Positions 7,011 to 12,157 of a stretch of DNA of 12,157 nucleotides are shown piece after piece. The notes under the pieces are model-generated. The model had not been told where the DNA came from, searched no databases, and was given only the letters and a program-made list of their open reading frames with translations. How positions within the stretch are numbered: the first letter of the stretch is position 1; the number at the start of each line of letters is the position of its first letter. The stretch is from Alistipes sp. (GTDB taxonomy: Bacteria; Bacteroidota; Bacteroidia; Bacteroidales; Rikenellaceae): the NCBI GenBank assembly GCA_017934845.1, contig JAGBIR010000219.1:1-12157 (forward strand). The letters run 5' to 3'. The position numbers were made by a program, and so were the translations under genes.

Positions 7011-9449
7011 TTATCGCTGGGGGATGTCAACCTCCTTGGTGCGACCATCGATAAGATAGTCGGTGAAGTGGTCAACCAAACGCCAGTAGAAATACTCGTT
7101 CATATCGCCAAAGCCGTGACGCTGTGTAGGCAAGTAGAGCATATCGAAACGCTTGTTAGCACGAATCAAGGCGTTGATTACGCGTGTAGAGTTACCCGGG
7201 TGAACATTGTTATCCAAGTCGCCGTGTACCAACAACAAGTGACCCTTCAGACGCTTTGCAATCTCGGGGTTGCTGCTGATTTTGTAAACGAAAGTGGTGT
7301 CACCCTTCTCGTTAACCTCCTCCTTCACGCCATGGTGAGTCTCGCTCCACCAGCGGTTGTAGATCTTGTTATCGTGGTAACCTGCGCACGATACGGCAGC
7401 CTTGAAGAAGTCGGGATACTGAAGGATTGCGGCTGTTGACATAAAACCACCACCAGAGTGACCGTGGATACCTACGCGGTTGATGTCGATGTAGCTGTGA
7501 CGTGCAGCCAACTGCTCGATAGCAGCCTTCTGATCGGCCAAACCGTAGTCACGCAAGTTGCCATAGCCATAGTTGTGATACCACTTCGAACGGTTGGGGT
7601 GACCACCGCGGTTACCAACCGAGATAACGATCATACCGGCCTGTGCCAAGCGGTCGGTACGAACTGTCATACGAGTGAAAGGATAGCAAGTAGCCTCGGT
7701 CTGCGGGCCGGGGTAAACGTAATCAACAATAGGATAGCTCTTGTTAGGATCAAAGTCGAAGGGCTTGTACATTACGCCATAGAGGTCGGTAACGCCGTCG
7801 GCTGCCTTAACCTTGAAGGTCTCGGGGAACTTGTAACCGTTAGCGAAGAGCTGCGAGAAGTCGCTGGTCTCGAGTGTCATCAACTTGTTACCCATATAGT
7901 CATAAAGGGCAGTCTCGGGAACGGTATCAACGCGAGAGTAGTTATCAACGAAGTAACGCGCTGCGTCGTCCATTGTTGACTCGTGGAAGAAATCACCCTT
8001 GTTGAGCAACTTAACGGCACCGCCATCGAGGCTTACCGAGTAGAAGTGCTGGTAGTAGGGGTTCTCGCCCTCCTCACGGCCCATAGCTGTGAAATAAACT
8101 ACGCGACGCTTCTCGTCAACCTTTACAATCTGGTGAACGTGCCATGCACCCTCGGTCAAACGACGCTTCAGGTTACCCTCGTCGTCGTAGAGGAAGAGGT
8201 GAGCCCAGCCGTCACGCTCACTCCACTGGATAAGCTCCTTACCATCGGCCAAAGCAGAGAGAGGACGAACCTCGATATAGGTGTTAAGACGCTCCTCGAT
8301 GATGGGACGCAACGTGTCCTGACCAATTGTGTAAGAGCAGATGTCGATGCGGTGCAAGTCGCGGCTTGAGCGTGTTACAAAGAAACGCTCATTATCGCCC
8401 AACCATACGCTCGGCTGGTCGTACATGTGACGCTGCTTATGCTCGAAGGGCTTGTGTGCAACAGAGATAGTCTGATCCTTAAAGCGGCTTGTTGCAATCT
8501 CCTTGCGAGAGTTGTCGGTCATATCGAACAGATACATGTGGTACTGGGGAGCCTCCTTCTCGCCCGGCATCTGGTACTTGTAAGACTCCAATGTGGGACG
8601 TGGCTCGGCAATAGCGTTGATAACCCACAAATCCTTCACAGCGCGTGAATCGCTGATAACGGTAACGAAGTAGCGAGAGTCGGGTGACCATACGCCATAA
8701 ACGCCCTTGCGCTTGCCGTTGCAGAGTGTATCGGTGTTGAGAAGGCTGTAAGGCTGACCGTAACCGAAGTCCTTAACGCCGTCGGTAGTGATCTGAATCT
8801 CGACAACTGTTGAGTCCTTCTCATCCTTCTTCAACTTCTCGTAATCCTCGCGTGACATACGGTAGAGGTTGAGATCCTTGGCATAAACGACAGTCTTGCC
8901 ATCGGGCGATACCGATGCCCAACGCAACTGCTTTGTCTCCTTCTCCTTATCCTTGAGGTGAGTGAGCTGCTTTGTAGTGTAGTCGTATGAGAAGTAGAAA
9001 ACCTCCTTCTCCTTCTTGTCCTTCTTACCATCCTCGGGCTTCTTGTACTGTGAACCTACAACCTCGAACGTGAAGGTCTTACCATCCTCTGCTACGTCGA
9101 GGTTGCGGATAGGCAACTGCTCGGCGATGAAGGGATCGTGCATAATCTCGCTAAGCTGAGAAGCCAACTTTGCGTGGTCGAACAGAGGCTCGCGCTTACG
9201 CAAGGCGGGATCTACAACATACCACTTTGTGCCGTTGCTGGTCTTGTAGCTATACCAGAACTTCTCGCCCGACTTGAAGTAGTGGGGATCAACGGTTGTC
9301 GAAAAGAGCATATTCTGCAACTTGGGCGCAGTAAAACGCTCTGCCAATTCGTAACGGTTCTTGACACGATTGTCATCTCCGTCGTTGTGTGCCATAGCTG
9401 CCATTGAGATAGCCAGCGCAGGCAATAAAATCAATAAAAATTTCTTCAT
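7011..9449 (-). CDS. Secreted S9 family serine peptidase (prolyl oligopeptidase / DPP IV-like)
   Basis: This serine peptidase (812 residues) is predicted to cleave short peptides in the periplasm or at the cell surface. Residues 1-20 are a signal peptide (cleaved after AMA). Residues ~40-520 form the DPP IV-type beta-propeller gate, with blades showing WASVSPDGKTVVYA and VWSPDSRYFVTV. Residues ~560-805 are the alpha/beta-hydrolase domain. The triad is visible: Ser665 in GHSGG, Asp746 in HGDLDNNVH and His778 in TQRHGF. A Lys/Glu-rich stretch (~136-172) lies in an early blade. The DWxYEE-type Glu-Glu motif that holds the peptide N-terminus in classical DPP IV is not apparent, so strict dipeptidyl-peptidase activity should not be assumed. 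It follows the esterase by 30 bases and precedes the lipoprotein by 6. Strong preference for AAG, AAC and GAG codons suggests high expression. Confidence 0.93.
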   Translation of the reverse strand: MKKFLLILLPALAISMAAMAHNDGDDNRVKNRYELAERFTAPKLQNMLFSTTVDPHYFKSGEKFWYSYKTSNGTKWYVVDPALRKREPLFDHAKLASQLSEIMHDPFIAEQLPIRNLDVAEDGKTFTFEVVGSQYKKPEDGKKDKKEKEVFYFSYDYTTKQLTHLKDKEKETKQLRWASVSPDGKTVVYAKDLNLYRMSREDYEKLKKDEKDSTVVEIQITTDGVKDFGYGQPYSLLNTDTLCNGKRKGVYGVWSPDSRYFVTVISDSRAVKDLWVINAIAEPRPTLESYKYQMPGEKEAPQYHMYLFDMTDNSRKEIATSRFKDQTISVAHKPFEHKQRHMYDQPSVWLGDNERFFVTRSSRDLHRIDICSYTIGQDTLRPIIEERLNTYIEVRPLSALADGKELIQWSERDGWAHLFLYDDEGNLKRRLTEGAWHVHQIVKVDEKRRVVYFTAMGREEGENPYYQHFYSVSLDGGAVKLLNKGDFFHESTMDDAARYFVDNYSRVDTVPETALYDYMGNKLMTLETSDFSQLFANGYKFPETFKVKAADGVTDLYGVMYKPFDFDPNKSYPIVDYVYPGPQTEATCYPFTRMTVRTDRLAQAGMIVISVGNRGGHPNRSKWYHNYGYGNLRDYGLADQKAAIEQLAARHSYIDINRVGIHGHSGGGFMSTAAILQYPDFFKAAVSCAGYHDNKIYNRWWSETHHGVKEEVNEKGDTTFVYKISSNPEIAKRLKGHLLLVHGDLDNNVHPGNSTRVINALIRANKRFDMLYLPTQRHGFGDMNEYFYWRLVDHFTDYLIDGRTKEVDIPQR

Positions 9450-9479
9450 AAGTACTATTTGTTAGTTTGATTTGTCGTT

Positions 9480-10310
9480 TTACTGCTTATTCTGCTCGGC
9501 AGCTGCAGCCTTAAAGTAATTGCTGAAGAACAGGAACTGATACTTTACGGCATTTGTCCAGTAGCCCCAAGTGTGACCGCCCGGGCGAGAGTAGAAGTCG
9601 TGAGGAATCTTCTCCTGCAACAACTTCTCGTGCAGGGCGCAGTTTACGCCATAAAAGAAGTCCTGAACGCCGCAGTCGATAGCTATTTTCAATGAGTTGG
9701 GCTTGAGCAGGTGTGTCTGGTTGATAACTGTATAGTTCTCCCAATTCTCGGGACACTCCTCCTGTGTACCCAAAAGCGATGGAATCTCCCAATTCTTTGG
9801 GAATGGGCGAATATCTACACCGCCCGACAATGCTCCGGCAGCACCAAACAGATCCTGATGGCGGAACGAGAGCCAAAGTGCGCCGTGGCCACCCATCGAG
9901 TTACCTGTAATGGCGCGAGCAGTACGGTCGGCACGAGTGCGGTAGTGAGAATCGATATAGGGGATAAGCTCGTTGATGACGAATGTCTCATACTTGAACG
10001 AGGGATCCTTTGGGCTATCCCAATACCAGCTATGGTAACCTCCGTCGGGCATTACGATGATAACGCCATACTGGTCGGCCAATTCGCTTGCGCTGGCGTT
10101 GTTGTGCCAAGCATGGAAGTTATCGCCACAACCGTGCATCAGATATACCGTCGGAAGGTCTTTCATCTGATGGTAGTTCTCGGGCAGGACAACCGCCGCC
10201 ATAACATCCTTACCCATCGCGTTGCTGTGTACGGCAACAATCTCGCGGGTGTAGGCCCAAGCCGACAGATTAAGAGCCAAGGCTAAAATAAGTAGAAGTG
10301 TTCGTTTCAT
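9480..10310 (-). CDS. Secreted alpha/beta-hydrolase esterase (Esterase D / CE1-like)
   Basis: The 276-residue protein is a predicted exported serine esterase of the PF00756 type, the fold of feruloyl and acetyl-xylan esterases and S-formylglutathione hydrolase. Residues 1-19 are a signal peptide ending SAWA. LPTVYLMHGCGDN (52-64) carries the oxyanion-hole HG. The nucleophile is Ser138 in GNSMGG, the acid probably Asp217 in DCGVQDFFYGVN, and the base His246 in PGGHTWGYW. The length is normal for the family and nothing is missing. It is the first gene of the minus-strand operon, 65-70 bases downstream of a good promoter and 30 bases ahead of the peptidase. The neighbouring GH2 suggests it removes acyl groups from a glycan or glycoconjugate, but that is inference; the ester substrate is unknown. 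Confidence 0.9.
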   Translation of the reverse strand: MKRTLLLILALALNLSAWAYTREIVAVHSNAMGKDVMAAVVLPENYHQMKDLPTVYLMHGCGDNFHAWHNNASASELADQYGVIIVMPDGGYHSWYWDSPKDPSFKYETFVINELIPYIDSHYRTRADRTARAITGNSMGGHGALWLSFRHQDLFGAAGALSGGVDIRPFPKNWEIPSLLGTQEECPENWENYTVINQTHLLKPNSLKIAIDCGVQDFFYGVNCALHEKLLQEKIPHDFYSRPGGHTWGYWTNAVKYQFLFFSNYFKAAAAEQNKQ

Positions 10311-10381
10311 AAAATATTGTGTTTTATATGTTTTGCTTGCGGTTAATAGTCGCTTACATTGCCAAAGAGCAAAATACTTTA

Positions 10382-10389
10382 CAAAGATA
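10382..10389 (-). promoter_or_regulatory. -7 box of promoter for the esterase-led operon
   Basis: On the minus strand these bases read TATCTTTG, an exact match to the Bacteroidetes -7 consensus TAnnTTTG. The expected start of transcription is near 10375, giving a leader of about 65 bases before the esterase ATG. No exact TTTG -33 box is seen at the right distance (about 10409-10412), so upstream recognition is weak or assisted. Confidence 0.65.
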
Positions 10390-10433
10390 ACGAAAAAGTG
10401 GTAAAATAATGGTGTTAAATGGGAATAAATCTA

Positions 10434-10441
10434 TAATTTTG
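10434..10441 (+). promoter_or_regulatory. -7 box of promoter for the DUF1080 lipoprotein gene
   Basis: TAATTTTG matches TAnnTTTG exactly, 28 bases before the ATG at 10470, so the leader would be only about 20 bases. The -33 position (about 10411-10416) shows GTGTTA rather than TTTG. It is back to back with the esterase promoter, with 44 bases between the two boxes. Confidence 0.65.
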
Positions 10442-10469
10442 TATTGATGAATTACAAAAACTGAAAAAT

Positions 10470-11099
10470 ATGAAAATTGTTAGGCATATATTTTTGGCAG
10501 TAGTGGCCCTTGCGGCAATCTCTTGTGGCGAGAAGCAGGAGCGAATCGTACTCTTTAATGGCGAGAATCTGGCGGGCTGGAACAGCGTGCTTCAGCAGGG
10601 CGAGGATGGCACCGAGGCTGTCGATGTGTTTGCTGTTGTCGATGGAAATATCCGTATTGCTGGCAATCCGTTCGGCTATATGTACACCGAGCAGCAGTAC
10701 GACAACTATCGTCTGCACGTCGAGTGGCGATGGATTGGCGAGGGTACGAACAGCGGAATTTTCCAGCACGTTAAGTATCCTGACTTGATTTGGCCCGAGG
10801 CTATCGAGTGTCAGCTTTGTGCCGGCAAGGCGGGCGATTTGGTAATGCTTGGCGGAGCTAAAATCTTCGATATCAAGTGCGTCGGCGAATTTCCTATCAA
10901 AGAGCGTTTTGGCGATAACGAGAAACCGGTTGGTGAGTGGAACGAGGCGGAAATCGTTAGCGATGGTCGCCAAATGAAGATCTATATTAATGGCAAATTG
11001 GCCAATGAGTGCCTCTCGGTATCAAGCCGTGGCCATATAGCTCTTCAGAGCGAGGGCGGTCCTATCGAGTTCCGTAATATATGGCTCGAAAAGTTGTAA
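10470..11099 (+). CDS. DUF1080 (3-keto-disaccharide hydrolase domain) lipoprotein
   Basis: The 209-residue protein is predicted to be an envelope lipoprotein with a concanavalin/laminin-G-like DUF1080 fold (PF06439). Some members of this family act on 3-keto-glycosides, others are only inferred carbohydrate-binding or hydrolytic. Residues 1-19 are a lipoprotein signal (AAISC, Cys19). The domain fills ~26-208: the opening VLFNGENLAGW is the family signature, then YDNYRLHVEWRW, GTNSGIFQHV, the IECQLCAGKAGDL strand (usually written E-x-Q-L), GEWNEAEIVSDGRQMKIYINGK and the closing GHIALQSEGGPIEFRNIWL. The length is that of a single-domain member. The gene is divergent from the esterase operon and probably shares a control region with it. 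No terminator follows, so some read-through into the 95-residue gene is possible. Activity is not proven by sequence. Confidence 0.9.
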   Translation: MKIVRHIFLAVVALAAISCGEKQERIVLFNGENLAGWNSVLQQGEDGTEAVDVFAVVDGNIRIAGNPFGYMYTEQQYDNYRLHVEWRWIGEGTNSGIFQHVKYPDLIWPEAIECQLCAGKAGDLVMLGGAKIFDIKCVGEFPIKERFGDNEKPVGEWNEAEIVSDGRQMKIYINGKLANECLSVSSRGHIALQSEGGPIEFRNIWLEKL

Positions 11100-11127
11100 T
11101 TTTGCCGCGGTAACTATTGCCGAAAAG

Positions 11128-11159
11128 TTTGCACAAATCGAATCGATTTTGTATATTTG
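11128..11159 (+). promoter_or_regulatory. Consensus Bacteroidetes promoter for the 95-residue protein gene
   Basis: The -33 box TTTG (11128-11131) and the -7 box TATATTTG (11152-11159, TAnnTTTG) are separated by 20 bases, the standard spacing for the Bacteroidetes primary sigma factor. Transcription should start near 11166, leaving a leader of about 30 A-rich bases before the ATG at 11198. It is the best promoter in the window. Confidence 0.88.
11135..11149. repeat. Operator-like inverted repeat inside the promoter spacer
   Basis: AAATCGA (11135-11141) and TCGATTT (11143-11149) are perfect inverted copies around one central A. The site lies wholly between the -33 and -7 boxes, where a bound repressor would block RNA polymerase. 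With one extra T the symmetry extends outward to ACAAATCGA / TCGATTTTGT. A regulator is inferred, none is identified. Confidence 0.6.
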
Positions 11160-11197
11160 CACTATTGGATAAACGACTAATAAAAAATATTTGAATT

Positions 11198-11485
11198 ATG
11201 GCAAATTTGAGAATTCTTAAGAAGGAGATTGACTACCGCTTGGAGGAGTTTGTTTTTGATTGCGAGATGGCAATCTATTTCCAGCCCTCGAGAGAGGAGG
11301 ATGTTGTAGCTCTTATGGAGAAAGCTGTTGCATTGCGTAACGCACTTTATGTAAAGGCTAACAATCCTACCGAGCCCCACAACGCTTCACTCGTACGCAA
11401 GTATTATGTTGCTATGCGTCGTGATATGGTAGCTTCGTTTGCTTCTATGTTCGAGGAGTTGAGCTCATTGAACGAGGCGAAGTAA
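11198..11485 (+). CDS. Uncharacterised 95-residue helical protein
   Basis: I do not recognise a named family. The protein is small, soluble-looking and has no signal peptide, membrane segment or Cys pair (one Cys). The whole sequence reads as amphipathic helices: RILKKEIDYRLEEFVFDCEMAI, then REEDVVALMEKAVALRNALYVKAN, a short NPTEPHN turn, and YYVAMRRDMVASFASMFEELSSL. This would suit a small helical-bundle dimer. Coding is well supported by a consensus promoter 39 bases upstream, an ATG after an A-rich leader, a terminator right after the stop and normal codon use. It is transcribed alone. The neighbouring DUF1080 and queG genes give no clear hint to its job. The independent promoter with a possible operator suggests a regulated, perhaps strongly expressed, small cytoplasmic protein. 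Confidence 0.85.
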   Translation: MANLRILKKEIDYRLEEFVFDCEMAIYFQPSREEDVVALMEKAVALRNALYVKANNPTEPHNASLVRKYYVAMRRDMVASFASMFEELSSLNEAK

Positions 11486-11505
11486 TCGCTCTCCGATAAC
11501 GTTTG

Positions 11506-11538
11506 ACGGTCGTCACAATAGTGTGGCGACCGTTTTTT
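11506..11538. terminator. Terminator shared by the 95-residue gene and queG
   Basis: An 11-bp stem (11506-11516 and 11523-11533, one G-U pair) with a 6-base loop runs into a T tract (11533-11538), 20 bases after the plus-strand stop. The T tract overlaps the last bases of the convergent queG frame (stop at 11537-11539), so on the minus strand the hairpin forms immediately after the queG stop. Confidence 0.88.
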
Positions 11539-12157
11539 ATTTGTTGAGTATGTTGCGTCTGACGTTTTGCTTAATTCTTTCCAGGCCGCTGCGCTTTAAT
11601 GGCGTTGAGCAAAAGAGTTCGGAAAAATCCTCTTCGCCGAGAGCTAACCATTGCTCGGCTGTGAAGTCGGCAGGGTTAAAAATCGGATTGAAAGCCTCGT
11701 TGGTGTGTGTGGGCGCGACTTTGTTGTATGGGCAACATATTTGACACTCGTCGCAGCCGAAAATCCAGCCGTTGAGCTCTATGCTATTCGACGGCTCAGC
11801 CTCGATGGTGTGGCACGAGATGCATCGTGTGGTATTTATGGTGCCGTGGGCGATTATAGCTCCAGTCGGGCAGGCCTCGCGGCAGCGATGACACTCGCCA
11901 CAGCCGACACCCTCGTAAGGAGAGTCGTAGCTATCCACCTCGTCGCAAAGCACCAATACTCCTAAATGGACAAACGTTCCAAATTGGGGCGTTACCAAGA
12001 GTGACTGCCCTCCAATCCAGCCCAATCCCGCCTCTACGGCGTGTAACTTCTCGCTTATGGGAGCCGAATCGACAAATGCGCGACCTTCAAGTGTGGGGTG
12101 CTGCGCTTGCAGACACTTGAGCAGTTGCAGCAGCATCTTTTTAATGCTCTTGTGGTA
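11537..12157 (-). CDS. queG: Epoxyqueuosine reductase, C-terminal part; start outside window
   Basis: QueG performs the last step of queuosine synthesis, reducing epoxyqueuosine to queuosine in the wobble position of tRNAs for Asn, Asp, His and Tyr, using cobalamin and two 4Fe-4S clusters in the cytoplasm. The frame is open past the ATG at 12136 to the window edge and reads YHKSIKK, a conserved QueG segment, so 206 C-terminal residues are present and the N-terminal part is missing. Seen here, in fragment numbering: FVDSAP with the probable catalytic Asp30, AGLGWIGGQSLLV, the first cluster motif CGECHRCREACP (Cys 86, 89, 92, 96), then CISCHTIE and GWIFGCDECQICCPYN (from Cys 135) for the second cluster. 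It ends soon after the barrel-like core, as the shorter QueG form without HEAT repeats does. It converges on the 95-residue gene. Confidence 0.96.
   Translation of the reverse strand, partial: YHKSIKKMLLQLLKCLQAQHPTLEGRAFVDSAPISEKLHAVEAGLGWIGGQSLLVTPQFGTFVHLGVLVLCDEVDSYDSPYEGVGCGECHRCREACPTGAIIAHGTINTTRCISCHTIEAEPSNSIELNGWIFGCDECQICCPYNKVAPTHTNEAFNPIFNPADFTAEQWLALGEEDFSELFCSTPLKRSGLERIKQNVRRNILNK

Larger units (their letters stand above)
3209..10310 (-). other. Probable four-gene operon of exported hydrolases (esterase, S9 peptidase, propeller lipoprotein, GH2)
   Basis: Four same-strand genes have gaps of 30, 6 and 64 bases. All begin with a signal peptide or lipoprotein signal. I found no CAAAnnTA (minus-strand -7 box) in the gaps at 9450-9479 or 6047-6110, nor any hairpin with a T tract. 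A promoter lies ahead of the first gene and a strong terminator after the last. Co-transcription is inferred. Confidence 0.7.

Noticed and set aside
7068..8369. Three successive plus-strand open frames (123, 173 and 128 residues) opposite the S9 peptidase
   Set aside because: They are antisense shadows created by the codon bias of the peptidase gene: Val/Leu-rich translations, no motifs, no promoters.
11108..11122. Possible terminator after the DUF1080 gene (CGGTAA / TTGCCG hairpin)
   Set aside because: The stem is six pairs with one G-U and is followed by AAAAG rather than T residues; it abuts the next promoter.

Overview
This window looks like a chromosomal segment of a Bacteroidales bacterium, possibly Alistipes or a relative (the genus is a guess). 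The evidence is three promoters with the Bacteroidetes -7 box (TAnnTTTG, one with an exact TTTG -33 box), A-rich leaders without Shine-Dalgarno sequences, many Sec or lipoprotein signal peptides, and protein types typical of gut Bacteroidales (S9 peptidase, large GH2 enzyme, DUF1080 lipoprotein, OmpA-type porin). There are no rRNAs, tRNAs, insertion sequences, CRISPR arrays or phage genes, and no gene-free stretch exceeds 300 bases.

Layout. Bases 2-1768 (+) hold the C-terminal part of a B12-dependent class II ribonucleotide reductase (nrdJ), followed by a strong terminator. Bases 1955-3133 (+) hold an OmpA-family outer-membrane protein whose signal peptide only makes sense if translation starts at an ATT codon. 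A perfect 14-bp hairpin at 3153-3185 separates it from a convergent block on the minus strand. That block reads, in transcription order, CE1-like esterase (10310-9480), S9 prolyl-oligopeptidase/DPP-like peptidase (9449-7011), beta-propeller-like lipoprotein (7004-6111) and GH2 glycosidase (6046-3209). Gaps of 30, 6 and 64 bases and the lack of internal promoters or terminators suggest one operon. Its promoter is back to back with that of a DUF1080 lipoprotein (10470-11099, +). Next come a 95-residue conserved-looking unknown protein with a textbook promoter and an operator-like palindrome (11198-11485, +), a shared terminator, and the C-terminal part of epoxyqueuosine reductase queG (12157-11537, -), which runs off the window.

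How it fits together. nrdJ (dNTP supply) and queG (tRNA queuosine) are housekeeping genes and both need cobalamin. The four minus-strand genes and the divergent DUF1080 gene all encode exported proteins, which suggests an envelope or periplasmic set for breaking down glycoconjugates (sugar chain, ester group and peptide). No SusC/SusD pair or regulator is visible to name a substrate.

I did not find a clear new multi-gene system such as a defence island or novel RNA. The best leads are the ATT start of the OmpA gene, the palindrome inside the promoter of the 95-residue protein, and the histidine-per-blade pattern in the propeller lipoprotein.
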